From: Cytophagales bacterium
Lineage (GTDB): Bacteria; Bacteroidota; Bacteroidia; Cytophagales; Cyclobacteriaceae
DNA: 38,105 nt
Assembly: GCA_022360875.1 (NCBI GenBank)
Contig: JAKSBZ010000023.1
Coordinates: 1 to 38,105 of the forward strand
Direction of reading: 5' to 3'
Shown: in pieces, positions 8,709-19,547 of the stretch
Layout of the letters: each line of letters begins with the position of its first letter
Position numbering within the stretch: position 1 is the stretch's first letter
Notes under the pieces: model-generated
The model's input: only the letters and a program-made list of their open reading frames with translations
What the model was told of the DNA's origin: nothing
The model's database searches: none
Program-made: the position numbers and the translations under genes

Positions 8709-9992
8709 ATGAGAGAGAAAAAAGTATTTCTAATAAATGCGGAGTGGAAAGAAAAGTCCCTGCTTTGGGCCCAATCACAAGACTACTGCACCTACTTCAA
8801 CCCCAACCAATATGTTTATCCGGAAGATTCCTTCCGCCATATTCTTGCGGCTGGTGCTTTGGAAACCTTTTCACCCGCCGAAGGCGTTTTTAACAAGCTC
8901 AAAGAAAAGCTGAAAAAAGATCCCGACTGGTGGATTGGTTATTTTTCATATGATCTGAAAAACGAAATTGAAAAGCTTGAAAGCCGCCTGCCGGACAAGG
9001 TTCGCTTTCCCGAAGCTGTCTTCTTCAAGCCAAAAACCCTTATCCACTTTTCGGATGAGGAAGAAGCCGTCATTGAAAGCGTTCGTCCTCCACAGGAAAT
9101 TTTCGAGGAAATCAGCCGCACAGAGTTCCCAAGAAAGCCCGGAAGTGCTCCGTCTAGTCTGCTGATCAAAAACATGATTACCAAGACAGACTATTTAAGC
9201 AAAATAAAAAAATTGCAGGAGCATATTGTTGAAGGCGACATCTATGAAATCAATTTCTGTCAGGAGTTTTACGGGGAAAACCTATCGCTGGATCCGCTTA
9301 AGCTCTACCAGAAACTGAATACCAAATCGCCGACGCCGTTTTCGGTTTACGCCAAATTCAAACACCACTTCCTTTGTTCAGCCTCGCCGGAAAGATTCCT
9401 GAAAAAAGACGGTGAACGCCTTTATTCCCAGCCTATCAAGGGAACAATCCGAAGGGGCAAAAACAGGGAAGAAGACAACGCGCTAAAGGAAGTGCTTTTC
9501 TATGACCCGAAAGAAAGAGCCGAAAATCTGATGATCGTGGATCTGGTGAGAAATGATCTGGCAAAAAGCGCAGAAGCGGGAAGCGTGCAGGTCAGCGAGC
9601 TTTTCGGCATTTACAGCTTTCCGCAGGTCCACCAAATGACCTCCACCGTAACAGCGAAGCTCCGACAAGACGTACACCCTGTGGACGCCATCCGGAACGC
9701 ATTCCCGATGGGCAGCATGACCGGCGCGCCGAAAATCCGCGCGATGGAACTGAGCGAAAAATACGAAGAAAGCAAACGCGGTCTCTACAGCGGAGCCATC
9801 GGCTATTTTACGCCGGAATCGGATTTCGACTTCAGCGTGGTTATCCGCAGTCTATTGTACAACGAAGAGAATAGAACACTCTCCTATCAGGTCGGCAGCG
9901 CGATCACTATTGACTCTCAGCCGGAAAATGAGTATAATGAATGCCTGTTAAAGGCGAAAGCCATTAAAGAAACCCTCAACGACTTTTCATAA
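8709..9992 (+). CDS. pabB: Aminodeoxychorismate synthase component I (PabB-like)
   Basis: 427 residues of the chorismate-binding family. It converts chorismate with ammonia to 4-amino-4-deoxychorismate, the first step toward p-aminobenzoate for folate. The C-terminal catalytic domain spans about residues 155-425: GDIYEINFCQEF, SASPERFL, the PIKGTIRRG segment (242-250), ENLMIVDLVRNDL, QVHQMTSTV, FPMGSMTGAPKIRAME and GLYSGAIGYF. Lys244 in PIKGT is the residue that marks PabB; anthranilate synthase has Ala in this position (PIAGT). The N-terminal ~140 residues are a divergent component I domain. No PabA-type amidotransferase and no lyase gene (PabC) lies next to it, so the partners must be elsewhere. 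It is a single gene with its own promoter. Confidence 0.88.
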   Translation: MREKKVFLINAEWKEKSLLWAQSQDYCTYFNPNQYVYPEDSFRHILAAGALETFSPAEGVFNKLKEKLKKDPDWWIGYFSYDLKNEIEKLESRLPDKVRFPEAVFFKPKTLIHFSDEEEAVIESVRPPQEIFEEISRTEFPRKPGSAPSSLLIKNMITKTDYLSKIKKLQEHIVEGDIYEINFCQEFYGENLSLDPLKLYQKLNTKSPTPFSVYAKFKHHFLCSASPERFLKKDGERLYSQPIKGTIRRGKNREEDNALKEVLFYDPKERAENLMIVDLVRNDLAKSAEAGSVQVSELFGIYSFPQVHQMTSTVTAKLRQDVHPVDAIRNAFPMGSMTGAPKIRAMELSEKYEESKRGLYSGAIGYFTPESDFDFSVVIRSLLYNEENRTLSYQVGSAITIDSQPENEYNECLLKAKAIKETLNDFS

Positions 9993-10005
9993 ATTAATCA
10001 CCCGG

Positions 10006-10036
10006 CACTACCATGCCGTTAGTGCGGCATGGAGTG
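10006..10036. repeat. Strong hairpin after pabB without a T-tract
   Basis: CACT-a-CCATGCCG and CGGCATGG-AGTG pair as 12 bp with one bulged A around a 6-nt loop (TTAGTG), 14 bases after the pabB stop. The following bases are not T-rich, so it is a weak classical terminator on either strand. It may instead stabilise the pabB 3' end. Confidence 0.55.
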
Positions 10037-10094
10037 TACACCCAGATAATTGTCAACCAACGGCTGTTTCCAGCCACTGAAAACCACAAAGCGC

Positions 10095-10907
10095 ATGAAA
10101 CCGATTTTTTACAGCCTGTGCCTGTTCTCTCTTTTTTCGGTGTTTTCCTGCAAAAAAGAAAAGAAAAAGGACCATCACTCGGAAAAAACCGCACAAGTTG
10201 ATACGTTTAGCTATCACTGGGCAACTGACTCGGCAAGCTGGGGCAAAACGACCGCTGCTTACAACCAAAAATCCAGACCTCTTGCTTCAGTTCGCTACCA
10301 GTATCCAGTACTTGACGGTCCTGCCCGATCGTCGAAAGTTATCGGACGCATCAACCGCTGCATCCTGCGGTGCCCGAAACTGATCTCCTCAGACTCAATC
10401 CCAAAAGTTCCGGCTGCGTTTTTCAGTGAGTACCAAAAGCTGAAAGACGAAATTCCGGACTACCAAACACCTTGGAGCTATACCATAAAGGCTGCGGTGC
10501 TGGAAAACAGCCCCAAAGTTTTTTCCGTTGCCGTCAAGGAAATTTCCTACATGGGCGGCGCGCATGATCAAGTAAGCCAGCATCTTCAGAGCTTCGTTCC
10601 GGCAACCGGCGACACTCTCACGTTGCAAACGCTTTTCGGTCCCAAGCTGGCGTCCGCCGAAGCCATCGCTTCGTCATATTTCCGAAAAAAATACAGGCTT
10701 AACGACACGCAGTCTGTCAATTCACAAGGATTCTGGTTTGAAAACGACAAATTTTCTCTTCCAAACAACTTCGCTATTGTCAATGACAGCATCCGTTTCC
10801 TGTACAACCCCTATGAAATCGCTCCGTTCGCAATGGGAAGCATAACAATTAAACTTCCCCTTGACACACTCAGAAACTGTATTTCGATAAAAACACTAAA
10901 AAAGTAA
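10095..10907 (+). CDS. Lipoprotein with DUF3298-type (RsiV/PdaC-like) domain
   Basis: 270 residues starting at the ATG at 10095; upstream in-frame codons would place hydrophilic residues before the signal. MKPIFYSLCLFSLFSVFSC ends in a lipobox, followed by a Lys/Glu-rich linker. The mature part fits the DUF4163-DUF3298 arrangement: an N-terminal domain (VRYQYPVLDG...), then SYMGGAHDQVSQHLQSFVPATGDTLTL, a Phe-Gly-Pro loop (LFGPKLA), and the terminal NNFAIVNDSIRFLYNPYEIAPFAMGSITIKLP. The pattern GGAH...G-L-L...NPYEIAPFA.G is characteristic of DUF3298. Related domains occur in the anti-sigma factor RsiV and the deacetylase PdaC, where they bind lysozyme or cell wall. A ligand-binding role at the cell surface is inferred, not shown. 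It is followed by a hairpin shared with the convergent operon. Confidence 0.8.
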   Translation: MKPIFYSLCLFSLFSVFSCKKEKKKDHHSEKTAQVDTFSYHWATDSASWGKTTAAYNQKSRPLASVRYQYPVLDGPARSSKVIGRINRCILRCPKLISSDSIPKVPAAFFSEYQKLKDEIPDYQTPWSYTIKAAVLENSPKVFSVAVKEISYMGGAHDQVSQHLQSFVPATGDTLTLQTLFGPKLASAEAIASSYFRKKYRLNDTQSVNSQGFWFENDKFSLPNNFAIVNDSIRFLYNPYEIAPFAMGSITIKLPLDTLRNCISIKTLKK

Positions 10908-10912
10908 CTTTT

Positions 10913-10941
10913 TGCCTCTTCCCGCCCGGGAAGAGGCATTT
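10913..10941. terminator. Hairpin between convergent genes, probable bidirectional terminator
   Basis: An 11-bp perfect stem TGCCTCTTCCC (10913-10923) / GGGAAGAGGCA (10928-10938) has a 4-nt loop. It is followed by TTT on the plus strand and by a TTTTT-equivalent run on the minus strand. It sits between the DUF3298 lipoprotein and the kinase gene at 10987. Confidence 0.7.
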
Positions 10942-10986
10942 ACCCGCCTGTTAAAGGAAAATCTCTGCTTAGTCCCTAAGCGCTTA

Positions 10987-11520
10987 TCAGCGCATTTCCA
11001 AAAGCGGCTCCAGCATTTCCGACACTTTCCGCATCCGCTCCTCCAAGGAACCTTCCAGCAAACAAAAACCGCCGTAAACTTCCGTAAGTTCTTTTTTGTA
11101 ATAATCCAGAAAAAATTCTCTCTGACTGGGCTCTGGATACTCCCGCTGCGGATCATACTCCCACGGCATGTCTATACCGTTTAAAAAAACCAAATCGTAA
11201 GTGCTACCCCGAAGCTTATCCAAAATCCACGGATCGGTTCGACCGTACTTATAATCTCCCCAGACTTTAATCACCTCCAGCCCCGTATCACAAAACAGCA
11301 CACGGCTGGCACTGCGAATCCCCTCATCTTCGAGCCGTTTTTGCTCGCGGGCGATTTTAAGCAAATCATCCTCACGGTAAGGCCGGTCCAGCAACTCCAC
11401 ATACTCCCGGGCATATTCCTTCACCCAAACGGTTCGATAGTACTCGGCCATCATGCGGCTGATCGTGCTTTTCCCTGTGGACTCCGGACCGGTAAACAAC
11501 ACTTTTATCGCCTGGCTCAT
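10987..11520 (-). CDS. NadR-like nicotinamide riboside kinase (P-loop ATPase)
   Basis: 177 residues matching the C-terminal kinase domain of NadR without its adenylyltransferase or helix-turn-helix domains. Residues 11-19 are the Walker A loop GPESTGKST, and EYAREYVELL follows at about 35-44 as in NadR-type AAA_28 kinases. VLFCDTGLEVIKVW and YDLVFLNGIDMPWEYDPQREYP supply the Walker B-like and substrate loops. It would phosphorylate nicotinamide riboside to NMN in the cytoplasm using ATP. The ATG overlaps the stop of the upstream pnuC as ATGA. Coupling to a PnuC transporter is the classic arrangement for metabolic trapping of imported riboside, which supports the substrate. Another nucleoside substrate cannot be excluded. 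Confidence 0.88.
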   Translation of the reverse strand: MSQAIKVLFTGPESTGKSTISRMMAEYYRTVWVKEYAREYVELLDRPYREDDLLKIAREQKRLEDEGIRSASRVLFCDTGLEVIKVWGDYKYGRTDPWILDKLRGSTYDLVFLNGIDMPWEYDPQREYPEPSQREFFLDYYKKELTEVYGGFCLLEGSLEERMRKVSEMLEPLLEMR

Positions 11521-12128
11521 AAGCGCTCTCCTTCCTTCCCGAACCTGTTATTCTCATACGACTTGTTCCACTCCCAGTACGCATAGGCCGCCACAGCAGT
11601 ATAGGCAACAAACAAACCTGCCGTAAGGGAAAAACCCTTCTGGTAATACATATACACCGAAACCAAATCCACTACAATGAAGTAAATCCAAGTGCTCTTA
11701 ATCTTCTTGGCCGTCATATATGTCCCTATCACGCTGAATACAGTTGTGAAAGAATCTATAACAGGCATGGAAGCATTTGTGAAACGCAAGAGCGTACCCG
11801 AAAGCACCGCAATACAAGCAATTCCAAATACAATGACTCCGGCATGCACCGGCCAGCCCCATTCGCTGACCGCCAGCGCTTCTTTCTCTTTGCGCTTTTC
11901 CCACTGCTGCCAGCCGTAAACAGCCATGACAAAATAATAGATCTGCAATCCCGCTTCCGCCTGAAGGTTCGCCGTCCAACACATGTAAAAATATATCGAC
12001 ACGCTAATTAAAGCGGCGATCCAGCAGTAAATAATTTCTCTGGAAGCCAGCACCACATACGCTACGCTCAAAACCACCGCCGCAAGTTCAAGAACACCCA
12101 TAAATTCGATTAGATCATAAAAAAACAT
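11517..12128 (-). CDS. pnuC: PnuC-family nicotinamide riboside transporter
   Basis: 203 residues with about seven transmembrane helices, as in PnuC (a full-length SWEET-like carrier). The family signatures are visible: AGLQIYYFVMAVYGWQQWEKR at 59-79, with the aromatic YGWxxW substrate-site motif (71-76), and IGTYMTAKKIKSTWIYFIVVDLVSVYMYYQKG in the C-terminal half. It facilitates diffusion of nicotinamide riboside across the inner membrane, driven by phosphorylation by the downstream kinase, whose start overlaps its stop. A second ATG ten codons in (12101) is possible and would leave a normal leader behind the promoter at 12137-12164. PnuC relatives carrying thiamine or riboflavin exist, but the kinase neighbour argues for nicotinamide riboside. 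Confidence 0.9.
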   Translation of the reverse strand: MFFYDLIEFMGVLELAAVVLSVAYVVLASREIIYCWIAALISVSIYFYMCWTANLQAEAGLQIYYFVMAVYGWQQWEKRKEKEALAVSEWGWPVHAGVIVFGIACIAVLSGTLLRFTNASMPVIDSFTTVFSVIGTYMTAKKIKSTWIYFIVVDLVSVYMYYQKGFSLTAGLFVAYTAVAAYAYWEWNKSYENNRFGKEGERL

Positions 12129-12136
12129 TCAAAACA

Positions 12137-12164
12137 CAAAACTACAACTTTGTTTGCCTGCAAA
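12137..12164 (-). promoter_or_regulatory. Candidate promoter of the pnuC operon
   Basis: Read on the minus strand, TAGTTTTG (12144 down to 12137) matches TAnnTTTG. A TTTG (12164-12161) lies 16 bases upstream, a spacer slightly shorter than usual. A start site close to 12130 would make the 12128 ATG nearly leaderless, or favour the ATG at 12101. Confidence 0.45.
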
Positions 12165-12261
12165 AAGAAAAAAAGCTTCTTGAAACAAAAATCTTTGTTC
12201 GTTATGAAAAAATTCAATTATTTAGTAAGATAAGTTATACTATCACTTTTTCAATTTGATT

Positions 12262-15207
12262 ATGTCAAACAAAACTTACCAGCTGCTGACAATTTTGGCG
12301 GCAATAATGCTGGCCTTCAGCTGTACACCTCCCCAAAAAAAGTACAAATACACCTACGAACGCGATGCGAGCGATCCGTACGGCACGCTCGCCTACACGC
12401 TTGACAACGGTCTGAAAATCTATATGACCGTCAACAAAAAGGAACCGAAAATTTTCACGCAAATCGCTGTAAAAACCGGTTCCAAAAATGATCCGAAGAG
12501 CGCTACGGGCCTGGCCCACTATCTGGAGCACATGCTCTTTAAAGGCACAGGAAAAATCGGAGCGCTGAACTGGAAAAAAGAAGCGCCTTTGCTGGATGAA
12601 ATAGAAGCGCTTTACGAAAAACTGCGGGCAACCAGCGATGAAAAACAGCGCAAAGTAATTTACAGCCGCATCGACAGCATTTCCTACATTGCCTCGCAGT
12701 ATGTGGCGACCAACGAATACGACAAGATGATCAAAGCCCTCGGAGGACAGGGCACCAACGCCTATACAAGCACCGACCAAACCGTGTACATCAACACCAT
12801 CCCCAGCAACGAGCTGGAAAAATGGATGACCATCGAAGGCGAGCGATTCCGCGAAGTTGTTCTTCGGCTTTTCCACACCGAACTGGAAGCTGTTTACGAA
12901 GAGTACAACCGCGGACTGGACAACGACAACTGGCAGGCTTACAAGGCGATGATCCAGGCGCTTTACAAAAAACACACCTACGGCACCCAAACCACCATAG
13001 GAACAGCCGAGCATTTGAAGTCTCCTTCCATCACCAAAATAAAGGAATACTTCGACCATTATTATGTTGCCAACAACATGGCCGTTATTCTGTCCGGAGA
13101 TCTTGATCCTGACAAAACCGTGGACCTGGTGAAAAAGCACTTCGGGGAACTGCCTGCCAAAGAGGTCACACAGTTTACCGCCGTAGAAGAGGAAATGACC
13201 GCTCCGGAATACCGAACCGTTACCGGACCAAACGCCGCCAACGTAGCTATTGGCTACCGAGTGCCAGGCGCCAAGGACGCCGCATTTACTGCGAAATTGA
13301 ATGTGCTGGCATTCATGCTCAACAACAACCAGGCAGGACTTATCGACCTTAATCTTAATCAAAAGCAGAAAGTTCTTTATGCTTACTCATACACCGATCT
13401 GAATACCGATTACTCAAACCTGATTCTGGGTGCATCACCTCTTCAGGGACAGAGCCTGAAAGAAGCCGAAAACCTGCTGCTTGAGCAAGTGGAAAAAATA
13501 AAAAAAGGGGACTTTGAAGACTGGCTGGTAACCGCATCGGTAAAAAACATCAAGCTGGGCATCATTCAGGGAGCAACCAACAACAAAACGCTTGGCGGCG
13601 CCGCCCTTGAAACTTTCCTGCGCGGCCACAGCATTCATGAGTCTGCGGCTACGCTGAAGCTCATTTCCGGACTTACCAAAAAAGACATGGTGGCATTTGC
13701 CAACGAGAATTTCAAAAAAAATTACGCGGTAGTCTACAAGGAGCAAGGTCCTACCAGCAAACAAAAGTTCGAAAAGCCCGAAATAACACCTGTCCAGGTA
13801 AACAACAGCAGCCAGTCGGCCTATTTCGCCATGATCGACTCGATAAAGGTAGCGCGCCTGAAGCCGCAGTTTCTGGACTTCAATAAGCTAATCAAGGAAA
13901 ATTCGCTAAACAACGGTCTATCGCTCAGCTACATCAAAAACGAGCACAACCAGCTTTTTAACCTGGACTACATATTCGACATGGGCTCCTACAACGACCG
14001 AGAGCTTGCCCTGGCTGTTGAATACCTTGAGTACCTGGGGACAAGCCGCTACAGCCCGGAAGAACTGAAAATAGAATTCTTTAAAAAAGGACTTGAATTC
14101 AATGTGAGCGCCGGGTCGGAGAGAATTCACGTGACACTGTCAGGGCTGGAGGAATCGCTGGAAGACGGCATTGGGCTGTTCGAGCACATCCTGGCCGAAG
14201 TAAGCGCCGACAAAGAAGCCTATCAGGGATTAGTTTCCAGAATAGCAAAAAGCATGATGGACCGCACAACCAACAAGAGAGCCCTGCTGTTCTCAGGTTT
14301 GCGCAACTACGCACAATACGGTAAAAACTCGCCGATGCGCAATGAAATGACCTACAGCGAACTTACGGCCATTCAGCCGGAGAAACTGACTGAGAAAATC
14401 AAAAAGCTGGAATCGTTCAAACACAGACTGTTCTACTACGGGAAAAAACCGATGGCTGAAATTGCAAAACTTCTGGAGGCGAAACATCCGGTGAAAAGCG
14501 CCGCAGACCTGAAGGACTATCCGCCGAAAAAGCAATTCAAAGAAAAAGACATCAACCAAAGCGCCGTGTATTATGTCGATTTCGACATGGCGCAGGTGGA
14601 GTTGCTCATGCTGTCGGACGACAAAACTTTCGACAAAGCACTAATGGCCGCCAATCAGCTTTTCAACGACTACTACGGAAGCATTGTCTTCCAGGACATT
14701 CGTGAATCCAAAGCGCTTGCCTACTCAGTCGGAACCTGGTACAGACAAGGACGAGAAAAGGGCAAAAAGAACTACATAAACGCATATATAGGCACGCAGG
14801 TGGATAAACTGCCTGAAGCTGTGGAAGCGGTGACGGCTCTGCTGACGACAATGCCCGAGTCAGAACAGCAGTTCGACGCTGCGAAATTCTCATCACTGAA
14901 GAGCATCGAATCCCGCCGGGTAGTCGGACAGGGTATTTTCTGGACTTACGAAGCTTTAAAGAAACTAGGCTTTGACTATGACGTCAACAAAGACATTTAC
15001 AGCCAGCTCGAAACCATGAAGCTCAGTGATGTGCGCGCATTCTTTGATTCGCACATTAAAGGCAAAACATACAACTATCTGGTTATCGGGAAACGCAGCA
15101 AAGTCAACTTCGATGCTCTGAGAAAACTGGGAAAAGTAAAAGAGCTCAGCGTAAAAGATCTTTTCGGCTACGACAAAAACTCACTGACCAAGCAACTTGC
15201 AATCTAG
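12262..15207 (+). CDS. M16-family zinc metalloprotease, lipoprotein (two-domain, pitrilysin/insulinase type)
   Basis: 981 residues from the ATG at 12262 (a TTG two codons earlier is less likely). MSNKTYQLLTILAAIMLAFSC is an SPII signal, so the protein is anchored in the envelope. The N-terminal M16 domain has the inverted zinc motif HYLEH (residues 86-90), and the glutamate of ELEAVYEEYNRGLD fits the third ligand further on. A helical insert of ~70 residues separates the motif from the Gly-rich NAYTSTDQTVY strand. Two paired M16 halves follow, the second lacking the HxxEH motif, ending in the RxxxSxAYSVG-type segment (RESKALAYSVGTWYR). The size and one-chain arrangement resemble pitrilysin-type enzymes that degrade peptides inside a closed chamber. 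Substrates are probably periplasmic peptides; specificity cannot be read. Confidence 0.93.
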   Translation: MSNKTYQLLTILAAIMLAFSCTPPQKKYKYTYERDASDPYGTLAYTLDNGLKIYMTVNKKEPKIFTQIAVKTGSKNDPKSATGLAHYLEHMLFKGTGKIGALNWKKEAPLLDEIEALYEKLRATSDEKQRKVIYSRIDSISYIASQYVATNEYDKMIKALGGQGTNAYTSTDQTVYINTIPSNELEKWMTIEGERFREVVLRLFHTELEAVYEEYNRGLDNDNWQAYKAMIQALYKKHTYGTQTTIGTAEHLKSPSITKIKEYFDHYYVANNMAVILSGDLDPDKTVDLVKKHFGELPAKEVTQFTAVEEEMTAPEYRTVTGPNAANVAIGYRVPGAKDAAFTAKLNVLAFMLNNNQAGLIDLNLNQKQKVLYAYSYTDLNTDYSNLILGASPLQGQSLKEAENLLLEQVEKIKKGDFEDWLVTASVKNIKLGIIQGATNNKTLGGAALETFLRGHSIHESAATLKLISGLTKKDMVAFANENFKKNYAVVYKEQGPTSKQKFEKPEITPVQVNNSSQSAYFAMIDSIKVARLKPQFLDFNKLIKENSLNNGLSLSYIKNEHNQLFNLDYIFDMGSYNDRELALAVEYLEYLGTSRYSPEELKIEFFKKGLEFNVSAGSERIHVTLSGLEESLEDGIGLFEHILAEVSADKEAYQGLVSRIAKSMMDRTTNKRALLFSGLRNYAQYGKNSPMRNEMTYSELTAIQPEKLTEKIKKLESFKHRLFYYGKKPMAEIAKLLEAKHPVKSAADLKDYPPKKQFKEKDINQSAVYYVDFDMAQVELLMLSDDKTFDKALMAANQLFNDYYGSIVFQDIRESKALAYSVGTWYRQGREKGKKNYINAYIGTQVDKLPEAVEAVTALLTTMPESEQQFDAAKFSSLKSIESRRVVGQGIFWTYEALKKLGFDYDVNKDIYSQLETMKLSDVRAFFDSHIKGKTYNYLVIGKRSKVNFDALRKLGKVKELSVKDLFGYDKNSLTKQLAI

Positions 15208-15244
15208 CAGCTGCTTTTTCCAAAAAATACAAATCAAAGAAAAG

Positions 15245-15273
15245 GAGGCGTCCCAAAATATGGACGCCTCTTT
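15245..15273. terminator. Bidirectional terminator between M16 protease and HAMP-GAF gene
   Basis: A 9-bp stem GAGGCGTCC (15245-15253) / GGACGCCTC (15262-15270) with an 8-nt loop. TTT follows on the plus strand and CTTTTCTTT on the minus strand, serving two convergent genes. Confidence 0.8.
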
Positions 15274-15327
15274 CGCATTTATTCAAAATTCCAATAAACT
15301 TCATCGGGAAACCGAACCCACATTATC

Positions 15328-16899
15328 TCAGGCCAGCTCCCTTATTTTTCTGTTCTCCTCTCTCAGCTCTCTAATCTCGCGGTTTAGCTGCTCCTGCGTA
15401 GCAATAAGCTCTTCTGTATTTTGACGCAGCTCTTCCTCCTGCGCCCTAAGCTGTTCGGTCATCACCTGCGATTCTTCCAAAATCTGCTTGGTCTGCTCGT
15501 TGGTGTGCACCATGTTGACCGAAGCAGCAAATGAATCGCCCACCTTGCCGATGAACTGCTGCATGTTTTCATCAAAAATTTCGAATGAAGCCAGTTCTAT
15601 AACCGCCTGCACCTTCTCATTAAAAAGCATGGGCACAATCAAAATATTTTTAGGCAATGACTCCCCCAGCCCGGAGGTAATCTCCAAATAAGCCTCGGGT
15701 ACTTCCGTCATATAAGCCGGCTCTTTTTCAAGATAAACCTGCCCAAGCATTCCTTCGCCGGGTTTAATGGTTTTTTCCACATACTTTCGGCGGTTATAGG
15801 CATAGGTCGCCTTCAGCCGCAGAACTTCCTCCTGCCTGTTTTCCTCGACCAAATATAAGGTTGCTTGATTCGCCCCCACATACTTCACCAAGCGCCTTGT
15901 AAAAACAACAGCCAGCTCATCTATCGACTCGCTGTTTTCCCTGATCAGCTTCTCAAACTGGGCAATTCCCTCGTTGGCCCATATCCGCTGCTTCTCTATT
16001 TCGGAAATCTGCCTCAAGCGCTCTTTCATCTGGCTGAGCACCTCTCCAAGTTCACCCTTGTTTTCAAAAACGCTCACTTCCGTGTTATAATTACCGTCGC
16101 CAACATCCTGGGCAAATCGCTTTACGTTTTTCAGGTTAGAACTTAAAAAGTTGATGGCCTGGGCCAGTTTTTTCAACTCATCATTGTTCTCTTCAACCTT
16201 ATCGGGAATATTGCCGGTAGACAGCTTTTCGAGCTCTTTTTCGAACAAGCCCACCTTCCCGACAATCGAGCGGTTTACCAGCTTCATAAGCGAAAAAAGA
16301 ACCGCAGCCGCAATCAAACTCAGGCCAGCAAGCTGATATCCCATTCTCTTAGCTATTTCCAGCAACTGCTGCACGCACTGCTGCACCATACTGTAGTGCC
16401 AATTCGAAAGATCATTCAGCCGGTTAATCACTTTTTTTGAAGCCGCAGCCGACTCATTTTCAAAGTCAACCTGCGCACCCATTTCTTTTCCTTTCAGCTT
16501 TAACCTCACCAGCTCTCTGTAAGCCGAAAAATCCACAGAAAGCAGCGCCACCTCCGAAGAATAGTTCTCATCGTTGCCCAGTTCGTAACCAAGTTCCTGC
16601 AAACGCTTCAGGTTTTCAGGCACATACTCCTCCGAAATTTCTCTCAGCGCTTTTTTATTTGCCGAGTTGTATTCACTTCTCAGCAGGATAACCCCTTCAT
16701 GCGCATCGTTTGTAAGAGCACTGACATGATACTTAATAGGCTCCAAAATAGTTGAATAGCGATTGTACACCTCTACAAAACCACTAACATTAAGCAACGA
16801 AACAACAATTACCAGAACCCCTATTAACATAGATGCGGAGTAAAATCTAATTAAAAGGTTCTTAATTGATTTTTTTTTACTCAGAAAAGCGTAACTCAT
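15328..16899 (-). CDS. Membrane sensor: extracytoplasmic domain, HAMP, GAF and coiled coil, no output domain
   Basis: 523 residues. Transmembrane helices lie at about 18-38 and 187-206, enclosing a ~150-residue, mostly helical extracytoplasmic domain like four-helix-bundle sensors. A HAMP region follows (207-260), and a second HAMP-like stretch around 262-295 (FAQDVGDGNYNTEVSVFENKGELGEVL). A GAF domain spans ~328-465 (LVKYVGANQATLYLVEE, KPGEGMLGQVY, NILIVPMLFNEKVQAVIELAS). The last ~55 residues are a Glu/Gln-rich coiled coil (LRAQEEELRQNTEELIATQEQL). Related Cytophagales proteins usually continue into a PAS/histidine kinase, PP2C phosphatase or methyl-accepting module; none is present, and the frame ends cleanly before a terminator. 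It probably acts by partner contact, but could also be a truncated receptor. No chemotaxis gene is adjacent. Confidence 0.85.
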   Translation of the reverse strand: MSYAFLSKKKSIKNLLIRFYSASMLIGVLVIVVSLLNVSGFVEVYNRYSTILEPIKYHVSALTNDAHEGVILLRSEYNSANKKALREISEEYVPENLKRLQELGYELGNDENYSSEVALLSVDFSAYRELVRLKLKGKEMGAQVDFENESAAASKKVINRLNDLSNWHYSMVQQCVQQLLEIAKRMGYQLAGLSLIAAAVLFSLMKLVNRSIVGKVGLFEKELEKLSTGNIPDKVEENNDELKKLAQAINFLSSNLKNVKRFAQDVGDGNYNTEVSVFENKGELGEVLSQMKERLRQISEIEKQRIWANEGIAQFEKLIRENSESIDELAVVFTRRLVKYVGANQATLYLVEENRQEEVLRLKATYAYNRRKYVEKTIKPGEGMLGQVYLEKEPAYMTEVPEAYLEITSGLGESLPKNILIVPMLFNEKVQAVIELASFEIFDENMQQFIGKVGDSFAASVNMVHTNEQTKQILEESQVMTEQLRAQEEELRQNTEELIATQEQLNREIRELREENRKIRELA

Positions 16900-17055
16900 A
16901 TATAAAAAAATTAGTCCTTAAACCTGCCACTGCAAAGAAGAACAACTTATCAAAAAGTCCTACAGGGTCAAACAAACATGGCTAGATTTTCATAATTCTC
17001 TATTAATAATCACGTTCACTCTGTATTTTATCAAAAAACAACAACTTATGCTTTT

Positions 17056-17094
17056 CACTTTTCACCAATCGGAAACCGAAACAAAAGAAAAGTG
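17056..17094. repeat. Nested inverted repeat upstream of icd
   Basis: CACTTTTC (17056-17063) pairs with GAAAAGTG (17087-17094), and inside it TCGG (17069-17072) pairs with CCGA (17076-17079). It could be an operator or simply a hairpin; there is no T-tract. Confidence 0.4.
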
Positions 17095-17116
17095 TTGCCC
17101 TGCGATAATCCATTAG

Positions 17117-19468
<2,352 letters not shown>

Positions 19469-19504
19469 AGCGCATTGAAAATTTTAATTCACACATTTAA
19501 AAAA

Positions 19505-19544
19505 ACAAAACCGCAGACCGGCTATTATAAAGGCCGGTTTGCGG
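19505..19544 (-). terminator. Terminator for the kinase-like gene, also between convergent genes
   Basis: CCGCA-G-ACCGGC (19511-19522) pairs with GCCGGT-T-TGCGG (19533-19544), an 11-bp stem with one mismatch and a 10-nt loop. On the minus strand it runs into TTTTGTTTTT; on the plus strand no T-tract follows. Confidence 0.8.
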
Positions 19545-19547
19545 ATT

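Noticed and set aside
12265-13362. 365-codon open frame opposite the M16 protease
   Set aside because: The plus strand carries the intact HYLEH protease; the reverse frame has shadow composition only.
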